Positions 45,473 through 54,998 of a stretch of 64,000 nucleotides of DNA are shown in pieces. The notes beneath the pieces are model-generated. The model saw only the letters and a program-made list of their open reading frames with translations, did no database searches and was not told the DNA's origin. Source of the stretch: Franzmannia qiaohouensis (lineage in GTDB: Bacteria; Pseudomonadota; Gammaproteobacteria; Pseudomonadales; Halomonadaceae); assembly GCF_031451695.1 (NCBI RefSeq), contig NZ_JARWAM010000002.1:124001-188000 (forward strand), written 5' to 3'. The stretch's first letter is position 1; the number at the start of each line of letters is the position of its first letter. The position numbers were made by a program, and so were the translations under genes.

Positions 45473-46789
45473 TCAGGCCTCCCAGACCGGACGACTGCGC
45501 TCTTCGACGGGCAGGTAATCGTCGGCGCGCTCACCCAGCCGCGCCATCAGCTGCAGGAAGTCGCGGCGCGGCAGGCGCACCTCGAGCTGGCTACAGCCAC
45601 CCTCGTCGAACTGCTCGTCGCGCACCGCCCCGAGCTCATGCAGCCCGGCACGCAGCTTGCCCTGCGCTGGCGTCAGCGTCAGGGCAATGTCGATCACGTC
45701 GTCGGCCAGGCACTCGGAGAGCGCCTCGGCCAGCAGTTCGAGCCCCAGGCCCTGCTGCGCCGACAGCCACACCGCCTCGGGACGGCCCTCGCCGTTGCGC
45801 TCGATGCGCGGCGCGCTGTCGAGCAGATCGATCTTGTTCATCACCAGCAGGCAGGGTACCTCATCGGCACCGATCTCCTGCAACACCCGCTGCACCTGCT
45901 CGACGTTGAGGTCGCGGTCAGGATCGGCGGCGTCGATCACGTGAACCAGCAGGCTGGCCTCGGCGGCCTCCTGCAGGGTGGCACGAAACGCCTCCACCAG
46001 CTTGTGCGGCAGGTGGCGGATGAAGCCTACCGTATCGGCCAGCACCACCGGCCCGACATCGGCGACCTCGAGGCGACGCAGGGTCGGATCGAGGGTCGCG
46101 AAGAGCTGATCCGCGGCGTACACCGAGGCCTCGGTCACGGCGTTGAACAGCGTCGATTTGCCGGCATTGGTATAGCCCACCAGCGACACGCTGGGAATCT
46201 CGGCACGTGCCCGGGCGCGGCGGTTCTGCTCGCGCTGGCTGCGCACCTTGTCGAGACGCTTGTGGATCGACTTGATGCGCCCGCGCAGCAGGCGGCGGTC
46301 GGTCTCGAGCTGGGTCTCCCCCGGGCCGCGCAGGCCGATACCGCCCTTCTGACGCTCGAGGTGGGTCCAACCGCGCACCAGGCGCGTCGACATGTATTCG
46401 AGCTGGGCCAGCTCGACCTGCAGCTTGCCCTCATGGGTCCGCGCCCGCTGGGCGAAGATATCCAGAATCAGGCCGGTGCGATCAAGCACGCGGCATTTTA
46501 GCGCCCGCTCCAGGTTGCGCTCCTGTGAGGGGCTCAGCGAGTGGTTAAAGATCACCAGCTCGGCTTGGTGAATCGGCATCAGCGCCTTGAGCTCGTCGAG
46601 CTTGCCGCTGCCGATAAAGGTTCGAGAATCGGGCCGATGCCGGCTACCCGTCAGCAGGGTAGCCGGTTCGGCGCCGGCGGAGCGCACCAGTTCCAGAAAC
46701 TCGCCGGAATCTTCGCGCTCCTGTTCGTCCTGGAAATCAATATGGACGAGTATCGCCGTTTCACCGGCGTCGGGACGTTCAAAAAACAA
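45473..46789 (-). CDS. hflX: Ribosome-associated GTPase HflX
   Basis: HflX splits stalled or heat-damaged ribosomes. It has 438 residues. The N-terminal domain contains LLTGSRHRPDSRTFIGSGKLDEL and NHSLSPSQERNLERALKCRVLDRTGLILDIFAQRARTHEGKLQVELAQL; the glycine-rich linker is GIGLRGPGETQLETDRR. The G domain shows GYTNAGKSTLFN, DTVGFIRHLP and MNKID. The start codon is TTG (46789): no ATG lies near, GAGG precedes it, and the resulting MFFERPDAGETAILVHI matches the family opening. It is 14 bp downstream of hfq. Confidence 0.96.
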   Translation of the reverse strand: MFFERPDAGETAILVHIDFQDEQEREDSGEFLELVRSAGAEPATLLTGSRHRPDSRTFIGSGKLDELKALMPIHQAELVIFNHSLSPSQERNLERALKCRVLDRTGLILDIFAQRARTHEGKLQVELAQLEYMSTRLVRGWTHLERQKGGIGLRGPGETQLETDRRLLRGRIKSIHKRLDKVRSQREQNRRARARAEIPSVSLVGYTNAGKSTLFNAVTEASVYAADQLFATLDPTLRRLEVADVGPVVLADTVGFIRHLPHKLVEAFRATLQEAAEASLLVHVIDAADPDRDLNVEQVQRVLQEIGADEVPCLLVMNKIDLLDSAPRIERNGEGRPEAVWLSAQQGLGLELLAEALSECLADDVIDIALTLTPAQGKLRAGLHELGAVRDEQFDEGGCSQLEVRLPRRDFLQLMARLGERADDYLPVEERSRPVWEA

Positions 46790-46803
46790 TCACTACCTCG
46801 CGA

Positions 46804-47049
46804 TCAACTCTCTTGTGCCGCCGCAGGATCCTGGGCCGGCAGTCGCACGTTACGCGACGGGACGACCGTCGAGATAGCGTGCTTGTAAACCATCTGGCTA
46901 ACGGTATTGCGTAGCAGGATCACGAACTGATCGAAGGACTCGATCTGGCCCTGCAGCTTGATGCCATTGACCAGGAAAATCGATACCGGAATGCGCTCCT
47001 TGCGCAGAATGTTCAGGTACGGGTCTTGGAGGGACTGCCCTTTGGACAT
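46804..47049 (-). CDS. hfq: RNA chaperone Hfq
   Basis: An 81-residue Sm-like protein forming hexamers that pair small RNAs with mRNAs. The core is MSKGQSLQDPYLNILRKERIPVSIFLVNGIKLQGQIESFDQFVILLRNTVSQMVYKHAISTVVPSR with the proximal-face YKHA motif and Q8, F42 and the KH of the uridine pocket. The C-terminal tail is short, about 12 residues. GGGAGAGC precedes the ATG at 47049. It sits between miaA and hflX, the standard order. Confidence 0.98.
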   Translation of the reverse strand: MSKGQSLQDPYLNILRKERIPVSIFLVNGIKLQGQIESFDQFVILLRNTVSQMVYKHAISTVVPSRNVRLPAQDPAAAQES

Positions 47050-47171
47050 TTTGCTCTCCCTAACTGTCTCTTTGAGTGATGTCGTTTTTCTATGACACCG
47101 GCGGTGACACGGCCGGCGCATGCTTCATCAACGGCGCCAAGCTGGCAGCCAATCGAAACACGTATCTTACG

Positions 47172-48110
47172 CTAACTGCTTAGGCGGCGCACGAGTTTCA
47201 GGACACGATCCAGACAATCCGGGGCCAGGCTATCGACCCACTCGAGCCCCTCCCAACTGCGCATCCAGGTCAGCTGGCGCTTGGCCAGCTGGCGCGTGGC
47301 GACCACGCCCTTGTGACGCAGCCAGTCATCGTCATGCCCCGCCTCCAGCGCCTCCCAGGCCTGCCGATAGCCGACGCTCTTGATCGACGGCAACCCCGGA
47401 TGCAGGTCGCCGCGCTGCCGCAGCGTAGCCACCTCATCGACAAAACCGTCGGCCAACATGGCGTCGAAACGTACCTCGATCCGTTGATGCAGCACATCGC
47501 GCTCGGACGGTGCCAGTCCTATCGACAGCGTACGCCAGGGGAAGGTTTCCGTGGGCTGCGACTGCCAGTGCTCGGTGAGGGTGCGCCCGCTGAGCCGGAA
47601 GACTTCCAGCGCACGCATCAGTCGCTGGGGATCGTTGCGATGAATGCGCCGTGCCGCGGCCGGGTCGACCCTGGCCAGCTCGTCATGCAGGGTGCCGAGC
47701 CCTTGTTCATCGGCCTGCCGCCCCAGTTCGGCGCGCACCTTTGGATCTGCTGCCGGCAGCTCGGCGCCCCCGGCCAGCAGCCGCTTGTAGTACATCATGG
47801 TGCCGCCGACCAGCAGCGGGATACCGCCGACTGCGCTGATTTGTCGCATCTCGCGCAGGGCATCGTCGCGAAACTCCGCCGCCGAATAGGGCTCGGCGGG
47901 GTCGCGGATATCGATCAGGCGATGCGGGGCCCGGGCCAGCTCCTCGGCGGAGGGCTTGGCGGTGCCGATATCCATGCCGCGATAGACCATCGCCGAGTCG
48001 ACGCTGATCAGCTCGCAGCCGAGGCGCTCGTGGAGCGCGATGGCGAGATCGGTCTTGCCGGCGGCGGTGGGGCCCACCAGGAGGATGGCGGGGGGGCGCA
48101 TATCGGGCAT
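47172..48110 (-). CDS. miaA: tRNA dimethylallyltransferase
   Basis: MiaA adds a dimethylallyl group to A37 of tRNAs reading UNN codons. It has 312 residues. Motifs: AILLVGPTAAGKTDLAIALHERL (P-loop), LISVDSAMVYRGMDIGTAKPSAEE, HRLIDIRDPAEPYSAAEFRDDAL, LVGGTMMYYKRLLAG and the C-terminal RQLAKRQLTWMR. The ATG at 48110 or one nine bases later are both possible; neither has a clear ribosome-binding site. The ORF extending to 48227 would enter the upstream repeat and is rejected. It lies 122 bp upstream of hfq. Confidence 0.96.
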   Translation of the reverse strand: MPDMRPPAILLVGPTAAGKTDLAIALHERLGCELISVDSAMVYRGMDIGTAKPSAEELARAPHRLIDIRDPAEPYSAAEFRDDALREMRQISAVGGIPLLVGGTMMYYKRLLAGGAELPAADPKVRAELGRQADEQGLGTLHDELARVDPAAARRIHRNDPQRLMRALEVFRLSGRTLTEHWQSQPTETFPWRTLSIGLAPSERDVLHQRIEVRFDAMLADGFVDEVATLRQRGDLHPGLPSIKSVGYRQAWEALEAGHDDDWLRHKGVVATRQLAKRQLTWMRSWEGLEWVDSLAPDCLDRVLKLVRRLSS

Positions 48111-48168
48111 GGGCGTGTTGGGTGCTCTCTTACAGCTCACTTGCAGCTTGGCGTGTAGAGAAGCTGAT

Positions 48169-48266
48169 CCGGCGACAGGTCTTCGAGGAGGCGCTGTAAA
48201 CCCATCCCTGGGCGCTACCTGCGCCATCCATGGCGCAGAACCTCCTCTTCGCCCTGCCCCCGGCGC
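48169..48266 (+). repeat. Structured intergenic repeat, copy A (between mutL and miaA)
   Basis: The outer arms are CCGGCGACAGG...GAGGAGG (48169-48191) and CCTCCTC...CCTGCCCCCGGCG (48241-48265). Between them lies the conserved core CGCTGTAAACCCATCCCTGG followed by GCGCT. The core carries a small hairpin CCCA-TCCC-TGGG (48201-48212). A second hairpin, CTGCGCCATCCATGGCGCAG (48219-48238), follows. Both hairpin tips read CATCC(C/A)TG. Copies B and C are listed separately. Confidence 0.75.
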
Positions 48267-48305
48267 TTCTCGCTACGCCGGTAAATGAATGACGAAGATA
48301 GGTGA

Positions 48306-50222
48306 CTACTGACCGCGCAGGAACAGCTTGTCGAGATCGTGCATGCTCATCTCGGTCCAGGTCGGGCGGCCGTGGTTGCACTGGCCGCTGCGCTCGGTGC
48401 GTTCCATGTCGCGCAGCAGGGCGTTCATCTCGGCCACGCTGAGCTTGCGGTTGGCGCGCACGCTGCCGTGGCAGGCCATGGTCGAGAGCAGCTCGTTGAT
48501 GCGCGCCTCGAGGCGGTCCGAACGACCGTAGCGCTCCAGGTCGGCGAGCATGTCGCGCACCAGCGGCTCGACGTCGGCATCTCCCAGCAGCGCCGGCACC
48601 TGCCGCACCAGCAGCGTCTCCGGCCCCGCCACATCGAGCTCGACGCCGAGCCGGGTGAAGGCCTCGCGCTCGGCTTCGGCGGTGGCCACCTCGGCGGGAC
48701 TGGCGGCCAGCGATACCGGCACCAGCAGCGGCTGGGCGTCGAGCGCCCCGCCGTGGACCTGGGTCTTCATGCGCTCGTAGACGATGCGCTCGTGGGCGGC
48801 ATGCATGTCGACCATCACCAGGCCGCGCTGCGACTGGGAGAGGATATAGACGCCGTGCAGCTGGGCGATGGCGTAGCCCAGCGGCGGCGCCTGGGTCGGG
48901 TCGTCCTCATCGAGCGGTGCGGCGGGCGCTGCGCTAGGCCCTACGCCAGGCGCGACGTGGCGCTCGGCCAGGGCGACCCCGGCGGCATTCCCGCCCGGCG
49001 GCGCCGGCTGCGGGGTCAGCAGGCTCTCCTCGTGCTCGGGATGCAGCGCTCGGTAGCCGGCCATGAACTGGCGCACGCGGTCGGCACCGGGCCGCGGCTC
49101 GGCAACGCCCTGGCGCAGCGCCATCGGCTGTTGCTGCCAGGCCGTCCCACCGTGTTCGGTTGCCGCCTGCGGCTGGGGTTCGTCGGCGCGCTCGGCGCTG
49201 TCGTTGGGCCGCGCCTCGCCCAACGCGCGGTGCAGGCTGGAGAACAGGAAGTCATGGACCAGGCGGCCGTCGCGGAAGCGCACCTCGTGCTTGGTGGGGT
49301 GCACGTTGACGTCGACCACACTAGGGTCGAGCTCGAGATACAGCACGAACACCGGGTGGCGGCCGTGGAACAGCACATCGCGGTAGGCCTGACGAATGGC
49401 GTGGGCCACCAGCCGGTCGCGCACCACCCGGCCGTTGACGAAGAAGTACTGCTGGTCGGCCTGGGCGCGGGCGTGGGTGGGTAACCCGACCCAGCCCCAC
49501 AGCCGCAGCCCGCCGCTCTCGAGGTCGAGGTGCAGGGCATTGTCGATGAACTTGCTGCCGAGCAGCGCGGCGATGCGGCGCTCGCGGGCCGCGGCGTCGC
49601 TCACCGGGCGCAGCTGGTGCACGGTCTTGTGGTTGTGGCGCAGGGTCCAGCCGATGTCGTAGCGCGACAGCGCCAGGCGCCGGAAAGCCTCCTCGACATG
49701 GCCAAATTCGGTCTTCTCGGTGCGCAGGAACTTGCGCCGCGCCGGGGTATTGAAGAACAGGTCGCGGACGCCGACGCTGGTGCCGCGAGGGTGCGGAGCC
49801 GGGGTCACCCGCGGCTGCATCTCGCGGCCCTCGGCGACCACGCGCCAGCCGGACTGCGGGTCCTGTTCCGCGTTGGAGGTCAGCTCCAGCCGCGACACCG
49901 AGCTGATCGAGGCCAGGGCCTCACCGCGAAAGCCGAGGCTGGCCACTCCCTCGAGATCCTCGAGGCTGTCGATCTTGCTGGTGGCGTGGCGCGACAGCGC
50001 CAGCGGCAGGTCGTCCTCGGCGATGCCGCTGCCGTCATCGCGCACGCGGATCAGCTTGGTACCCCCACTCTCGAGCTCGACCTCGATGCGCCGACTGCCG
50101 GCGTCGATGGCGTTCTCGATCAGCTCCTTGACTACCGAGGCGGGACGCTCGACCACTTCTCCGGCGGCGATCTGGTTGGCCAGGCGCGGATTGAGTATCT
50201 GGATGCGGCGCGGCTGTGTCAT
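48306..50222 (-). CDS. mutL: DNA mismatch repair protein MutL
   Basis: MutL couples MutS to downstream mismatch repair. It has 638 residues. The N-terminal GHKL ATPase shows LANQIAAGEVVERPASVVKELIENAIDAG, VRDDGSGI, RHATSKI and LGFRGEALASI. A proline/glutamine-rich linker of about 90 residues (about 340-430) leads to the C-terminal dimerisation domain beginning near GYAIAQLHGVYILSQ, ending with SMACHGSVRANRKLS-type sequence and LDKLFLRGQ. There is no DQHAxxER-type endonuclease motif with full metal site (VDMHAAHERIVYERM is the nearest). AGGTGAT precedes the ATG at 50222. Confidence 0.96.
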   Translation of the reverse strand: MTQPRRIQILNPRLANQIAAGEVVERPASVVKELIENAIDAGSRRIEVELESGGTKLIRVRDDGSGIAEDDLPLALSRHATSKIDSLEDLEGVASLGFRGEALASISSVSRLELTSNAEQDPQSGWRVVAEGREMQPRVTPAPHPRGTSVGVRDLFFNTPARRKFLRTEKTEFGHVEEAFRRLALSRYDIGWTLRHNHKTVHQLRPVSDAAARERRIAALLGSKFIDNALHLDLESGGLRLWGWVGLPTHARAQADQQYFFVNGRVVRDRLVAHAIRQAYRDVLFHGRHPVFVLYLELDPSVVDVNVHPTKHEVRFRDGRLVHDFLFSSLHRALGEARPNDSAERADEPQPQAATEHGGTAWQQQPMALRQGVAEPRPGADRVRQFMAGYRALHPEHEESLLTPQPAPPGGNAAGVALAERHVAPGVGPSAAPAAPLDEDDPTQAPPLGYAIAQLHGVYILSQSQRGLVMVDMHAAHERIVYERMKTQVHGGALDAQPLLVPVSLAASPAEVATAEAEREAFTRLGVELDVAGPETLLVRQVPALLGDADVEPLVRDMLADLERYGRSDRLEARINELLSTMACHGSVRANRKLSVAEMNALLRDMERTERSGQCNHGRPTWTEMSMHDLDKLFLRGQ

Positions 50223-50239
50223 ATCACCTCGCAAGCGGC

Positions 50240-51805
50240 TCAGGAACGCGGGATCTGCAGCACCTGCCCGACCCGGATCACATCGCCGTTGATGTTATTG
50301 GCCTGCTTGAGCTGGCTTAGCGACACCTGGTGGCGCGAGGCGATCTCCGACAGGGTATCGCCGGGCTGGATACGGTACTCGTTGCTGCCGCCACCGCGGC
50401 CCTGGTCGCGCTGCCAGGCCAGCAGGCTGGCCGGCGGCGGGTTGCGCTGGAAGTGCTCCTCGAGCCCGCCCATGATCGCCTCGGCGAGCTTGCGCTGGTG
50501 ACCCGGGTCGTTGAGGCGTCGCTCTTCGTCGGGGTTGGAGATAAACCCGGTCTCGATCAGCAGCGAGGGGATGTCAGGCGACGTCAGCACACGGAAGCCG
50601 GCCTGCTCGACCCGCGACTTGTGCAGGCGGTTGACCCGACCCAGCTGGTCGAGCACCTGGCCGCCGATGGAGAGCGAGTCGTTGAGCGTGGCCGTCATGG
50701 TCAAGTCGAGCAGCACGCCGCGCAGCACCTCGTCCTTGTCGCGCAGCGACAGGTTGCCGTCGACGCCGCCGATCAGGTCGGCGCGGTTCTCGCTCTCGGC
50801 CAGCCACTGGGCGGTCTCGGAGGTGGCGCCGCGCTGCGACAAGGCATACACCGAGCTGCCCTGGGGCCGTGCGCTGGTAAAGGCGTCAGCGTGGATCGAG
50901 ACGAAGAAGTCGGCCTTCTGCTCGCGGGCGATCTGGGTGCGCTGGCGCAGGCCGACATAGTAGTCGCCGTCGCGGATCATCACCGCGCGGAAGCCTTCGC
51001 GGCCATCCACCAGCGACTGCAGCCGCCGACTGATGTCCATCACCACATCCTTCTCACGGGTTCCGCCGGGGCCGATGGCGCCGGGGTCTTCGCCGCCGTG
51101 CCCGGGGTCGATGGCGATGATGATGTCGCGCCGCGGATGCGGCTGCGCCTGCTGCAGCGCGGTGGCAGCATCGGCGGCCACCTCCGGTGATCCGCTACCA
51201 CTATCGACGCTGGCCCTGCCGGCGGCGATCTCCTGCTCGCGGATCATCGCCTCGATGGGGTCGATGGGGTTCTCCACCGCGCTCTCGCCGGGATACTCCA
51301 GGTCTACCACCAGGCGGTGGCCGTACTGGTCGTTGGGTGGCAGCGTGAAGTGACGCGGCTCGACGCGGCGCTCCAGATCGAGGACCACCCGCAGGCCGCT
51401 GCCGTCGCGCACTCCGGTGCGCAGCGAGCTGATCGCGCTGCCGTCGAGATCGAGGCGCGAGGTATCCGCCTGCATGCGGCTATTGTCGAGATCGATCACC
51501 AACCGGTCGGGGTTATCGAGGATGAACACCGAGGCGTCGGCGGGATCGGACAGGTCAAACACCAGGCGCGAGTGGTCAGGCGCCGCCCATAGCCGGACAT
51601 TGTCGATGTCGGCGGCCTGGCTGGGCGGCGCCAGCAGCAGCCCGAGGCACATGGCGAACAGTAGCGTCAGCGCCGCCCCCAGTCCTCCCGGACGGAAGGA
51701 AGAAGTAGCGGCCGGATTGTTCCCTGGCCACGGGGTCGTTCGGGTGTCACGGGGACTCATCGACGGGTCTCGGCTCCGATCCAGGAAAACGCTGTTCACT
51801 TTCAT
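50240..51805 (-). CDS. amiB: N-acetylmuramoyl-L-alanine amidase (AmiB type)
   Basis: A 521-residue periplasmic amidase that splits septal peptidoglycan. A long signal region (hydrophobic ALTLLFAMCLGLLLAPPSQA, about 45-64) is followed by an AMIN domain (IDNVRLWAAPDHSRLVFDLSDP...), the zinc Amidase_3 domain (IIAIDPGHGGEDPGAIGPGGTREKDVVMDISRRL; FFVSIHADAF; LLIETGFISNPDEERRL) and a C-terminal LysM (EYRIQPGDTLSEIASRHQVSLSQLKQANNI). The ATG at 51805 overlaps the tsaE stop as ATGA; an internal ATG at 51760 would still leave a signal peptide. Confidence 0.95.
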   Translation of the reverse strand: MKVNSVFLDRSRDPSMSPRDTRTTPWPGNNPAATSSFRPGGLGAALTLLFAMCLGLLLAPPSQAADIDNVRLWAAPDHSRLVFDLSDPADASVFILDNPDRLVIDLDNSRMQADTSRLDLDGSAISSLRTGVRDGSGLRVVLDLERRVEPRHFTLPPNDQYGHRLVVDLEYPGESAVENPIDPIEAMIREQEIAAGRASVDSGSGSPEVAADAATALQQAQPHPRRDIIIAIDPGHGGEDPGAIGPGGTREKDVVMDISRRLQSLVDGREGFRAVMIRDGDYYVGLRQRTQIAREQKADFFVSIHADAFTSARPQGSSVYALSQRGATSETAQWLAESENRADLIGGVDGNLSLRDKDEVLRGVLLDLTMTATLNDSLSIGGQVLDQLGRVNRLHKSRVEQAGFRVLTSPDIPSLLIETGFISNPDEERRLNDPGHQRKLAEAIMGGLEEHFQRNPPPASLLAWQRDQGRGGGSNEYRIQPGDTLSEIASRHQVSLSQLKQANNINGDVIRVGQVLQIPRS

Positions 51806-52284
51806 TCAGGCTGACTATCCGCCAGCCCAGCGCGAGTTTCAAGGCGCGCCAGCACCGCCTCGCCATAGGCGCTGCGCGCACTCAGCGTCACCCCGCGTCC
51901 GGCATCAAGCACCTCGAGCTCGAGCGCCAGGTCCGGCGCGGGCAGCCAGCCGGCACCGCGACTCGGCCACTCCACCAGGCTCAGGGTGTCGCCATCCAGC
52001 AGGTCGCGAGCGCCGATGAACTCGAGCTCCTCCGGGTCGCCGAGGCGATAGAGGTCGAAATGATTGACCTCGACCTCGCCCAGCCGGTAGGGCTCGACCA
52101 GGGTATAGGTCGGGCTCTTGACCGCGCCCTGATGGCCATAGGCGCGCAGGATACCGCGGGTAAGGGTGGTCTTGCCGGCCCCCAGTTCCCCTTCGAGATG
52201 CACCTGGCCGCGCCCCGCCAGCGCGCTTCCCAGCGCCGCACCAAAGGCGACCTGGGCGTCTTCATCGGGCAGTATCACGTACAT
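51802..52284 (-). CDS. tsaE: tRNA t6A synthesis ATPase TsaE
   Basis: TsaE is the ATPase of the TsaBDE complex that makes N6-threonylcarbamoyl-A37 in tRNA. It has 160 residues. Motifs: VHLEGELGAGKTTLTRGILRAYGHQGAVKSPTYTLVEPY (Walker A and switch) and NHFDLYRLGDPEELEFIGARDLL, with LVEWPSRGAGWLP. Start 52284 (MYVILPDEDAQVAFG) gives the usual length; two longer starts exist in frame at 52317 and 52347. It overlaps the end of nnr by 23 bp. Confidence 0.95.
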   Translation of the reverse strand: MYVILPDEDAQVAFGAALGSALAGRGQVHLEGELGAGKTTLTRGILRAYGHQGAVKSPTYTLVEPYRLGEVEVNHFDLYRLGDPEELEFIGARDLLDGDTLSLVEWPSRGAGWLPAPDLALELEVLDAGRGVTLSARSAYGEAVLARLETRAGLADSQPE

Positions 52285-53782
52285 CGCTCGTCCGCGGGTT
52301 AGCCAATCGTCGCGCATAGGATGCCAGATCGCCGGCCAGCAGACCACGCTCGCCGGCGTCCGCGGCGGCCAGATCGGCGGCGCGGGCGTGCAGCACTACC
52401 CCGCTACGGGCAATCTCACCCAGCACGCCGCCGCCGCCGCGGCCGAACTGCGCCACCAAGGCGCCGAGAATCCCGCTCAGCGCATCGCCCATGCCGCCGC
52501 TGGCCATGCCGGGGTTGCCGAACGGGCACACCGCCAGGGTCACCTCATCGCCAACCAGGGTGCCGGCGCCCTTGAGCACCCAGTGGCCACCGTAGCGGCG
52601 CGCCAGGGCGGCCACTGCGCCAGGCCGGTCGTGCTGTACCTCGCGACTCGAACAGCCGAGCAGCCGCGCCGCCTCGCCGGGATGCGGCGTGAGTATCCAG
52701 TCACCCCGCCGGGGTAGCGATGCCATCCCGGCCAGCAGATTGAGGGCATCGGCGTCGACCACCAGCGGCTTGCCCGCCGCAAGTGCCGACTGCCACATGC
52801 CCTGCCCCCAGGCGCCCTGGCCAAGCCCCGGACCCACCACTATCGCATCGGCGCCGTCGAGCAGCGATACAAGGTCGGCGGGGCCGCGCAGGCCGTGAAC
52901 CATCACTTCCGGGCAGCGGACGAGGCTCGCCGTGACATGCTCCGGTGCGGTGGCCAGGCTGACCCGGCCGGCCCCCAGCCGCGCCGCCGCCTCGCTGGCC
53001 AGCAGCGCCGCACCGCCGAACCCCGGCGCCCCGCCGAGCACCAGCAGGTGGCCGTGGTCGCCCTTGTGGCTGTCGCGGCGCCTTGGCGCCAGCAGCGGAT
53101 CCGGTGCGTCATCCAGCAGCCAGGCCGCCGCGGCAAGATCGCCGTGCTGCGCTGCGTCCACCCCCAGCGTCAGCAGGCGATGCTCGCCGACGTGGGCCAC
53201 GGCCGCGCCGGTATGCAGGCCCAGCTTGTCGGCGATGAAGGTGGTGGTCAGGGTTGCCTCCACCGCACAGCCGAGCACCGCGCCGCTGTCGGCCGAGAGC
53301 CCCGAGGGGATGTCAACGGCCAGCACCGGCAGCTCGCTGGCGTTGATGGCCGCGATGGCCGCGGCGAATGGCTCACGCACCTCACCGCTCAGCCCCGTGC
53401 CCAGCAACGCATCCACCACTACCTCGCCCATGATGCTCATATCGGCAGACCAGGCCTGCGGCTTAAGGCCAACGCGGCGGGCCATGGCCACGGCGCGACC
53501 AGCATCACCCTCGAGGCTATCGGGATCGCGCAGGGCGATCAGCTGCACGTCGAAACCGTCGCACACTGCCAGCGCCGCCAGCACGTAGCCGTCACCGGCG
53601 TTATTGCCGGCGCCGCACAGCACGCTCAGCCGGCGCGCCTGCGGCCAGCGCTGGCGCAGGGCGTCGAAGGCGGCGCTGGCGGCCTGCTGCATCAGGCTGA
53701 AGCCGTCGATACCCGCAGCGATGGTGCGGCGGTCGAGTTCGCGCACCTGCTCGGCGCGGTACAGGGGGCGCAGCTGGGGCAT
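52262..53782 (-). CDS. nnr: Bifunctional NAD(P)HX epimerase / dehydratase
   Basis: Repairs hydrated NAD(P)H. It has 506 residues with an N-terminal epimerase (YjeF_N: LCGAGNNAGDGYVLAALA, DALLGTGLSG, LAVDIPSGLSADSG) to about 215 and a C-terminal ADP-dependent dehydratase (KGDHGHLLVLGGAPGFGGAALLASEAAARLGAGRVSLAT, DADALNLLA, LTPHPGEAARLLG, GNPGMASGGMGDALSGILGAL). The ATG at 53782 is 88 bp from the divergent queG start. Context tsaE-amiB-mutL downstream is the conserved enteric order. Confidence 0.95.
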   Translation of the reverse strand: MPQLRPLYRAEQVRELDRRTIAAGIDGFSLMQQAASAAFDALRQRWPQARRLSVLCGAGNNAGDGYVLAALAVCDGFDVQLIALRDPDSLEGDAGRAVAMARRVGLKPQAWSADMSIMGEVVVDALLGTGLSGEVREPFAAAIAAINASELPVLAVDIPSGLSADSGAVLGCAVEATLTTTFIADKLGLHTGAAVAHVGEHRLLTLGVDAAQHGDLAAAAWLLDDAPDPLLAPRRRDSHKGDHGHLLVLGGAPGFGGAALLASEAAARLGAGRVSLATAPEHVTASLVRCPEVMVHGLRGPADLVSLLDGADAIVVGPGLGQGAWGQGMWQSALAAGKPLVVDADALNLLAGMASLPRRGDWILTPHPGEAARLLGCSSREVQHDRPGAVAALARRYGGHWVLKGAGTLVGDEVTLAVCPFGNPGMASGGMGDALSGILGALVAQFGRGGGGVLGEIARSGVVLHARAADLAAADAGERGLLAGDLASYARRLANPRTSDVRDTAR

Positions 53783-53869
53783 AGGGACTCCTCAATGACG
53801 TGTTGTTGAGACTAGTATAAGGTGGTGCGCCCTTGGGCCCATCCACTCAGCCTTCATCGTCTTTCCATC

Positions 53870-54973
53870 ATGTCCGAGACATCTATCGCGCTCACCGCCA
53901 GCGAGCTGCATGCGCTGGCCGCTGAGATCAAGACCTGGGGCCGTGAGCTGGGCTTTCAGCAGGTCGGCATCACCGATACCGATCTGGAACACCACGAACG
54001 CTATCTCGAGCGCTGGCTGGCAGAAGGCCACCACGGCGAGATGGGCTTCATGGCCAAGCACGGCACCAAGCGCACCCGCCCCGCCGAGCTGGTGCCCGGC
54101 ACCCTGCGGGTGATCAGCGTGCGCATGGACTATCTGCCGCCGGAGGTGGAGACCACCAAGACGCTGGGACAACCGCAGGTCGCCTATGTCTCGCGCTACG
54201 CGCTGGGCCGCGACTACCACAAGCTGATCCGCAAGCGCCTGGCGCAGCTCGCCCAGCAGATCGAGCAGTGCGTCGGCGCCTTCGGCTACCGCGCCTTCGT
54301 CGACTCGGCGCCGGTGATGGAGCGTGCCCTGGCGCAGAAGGCGGGGCTCGGCTGGTTCGGCAAGAACTCGATGCTGCTCAACCCCCAGGCCGGCTCGCTG
54401 TTCTTCCTCGGCGAACTCTATACCGACCTGCCGCTGCCGGTGGACGAACCCTTCACCAGCGAACACTGCGGCAAGTGCGACGCCTGCCAGGTGGCCTGCC
54501 CCACCGGCGCCATCGTCGATGACAAGGTGGTCGACTCGCGGCGCTGCATCTCCTACCTGACCATCGAGCTGCACGGCGCGATCCCCGAGCAGTATCGCCG
54601 CGCCATGGGCAACCGGGTCTACGGCTGCGACGACTGCCAGCTGGTGTGCCCCTTCACGCGCTTTACGCGACTCAGCCCCGAGGCCGACTTCGCGCCGCGC
54701 CACGACCTAGACCGCGCCTCGCTGGTGCGACTGTTCGGCTGGAGCGAAGAGGAGTTCCTGAGCAGGACCGAGGGCAGCGCGATCCACCGCATCGGCTACC
54801 CGCGCTGGCTACGCAACCTGGCGGTGGGTCTGGGCAACGCCCCGCCCAGCGAGACGGTGCGCGCCGCGCTGCGCGCGCGGCTCGCCTATCCCTCCGACCT
54901 GGTCCGCGAGCACGTGCGCTGGGCGCTGGCCGAGCAGCGCGACAAGCAGGCCGCGCTGATCGCCAGCAGCTGA
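53870..54973 (+). CDS. queG: Epoxyqueuosine reductase QueG
   Basis: QueG performs the last step of queuosine formation in tRNA, using cobalamin and two 4Fe-4S clusters. It has 367 residues. The cobalamin-dependent domain includes IKTWGRELGFQQVGITDTD and VMERALAQKAGLGWFGKNSMLLNP; the ferredoxin-like part shows CGKCDACQVACPTGAI and GCDDCQLVCPFTRF. C-terminal HEAT-like repeats end the protein. The start at 53870 gives the conserved opening MSETSIALTASELHALAAEIK. It is divergent from nnr and convergent with orn. Confidence 0.95.
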   Translation: MSETSIALTASELHALAAEIKTWGRELGFQQVGITDTDLEHHERYLERWLAEGHHGEMGFMAKHGTKRTRPAELVPGTLRVISVRMDYLPPEVETTKTLGQPQVAYVSRYALGRDYHKLIRKRLAQLAQQIEQCVGAFGYRAFVDSAPVMERALAQKAGLGWFGKNSMLLNPQAGSLFFLGELYTDLPLPVDEPFTSEHCGKCDACQVACPTGAIVDDKVVDSRRCISYLTIELHGAIPEQYRRAMGNRVYGCDDCQLVCPFTRFTRLSPEADFAPRHDLDRASLVRLFGWSEEEFLSRTEGSAIHRIGYPRWLRNLAVGLGNAPPSETVRAALRARLAYPSDLVREHVRWALAEQRDKQAALIASS

Positions 54974-54998
54974 GAGGGTGCCTACAAAAGGGCTGTGC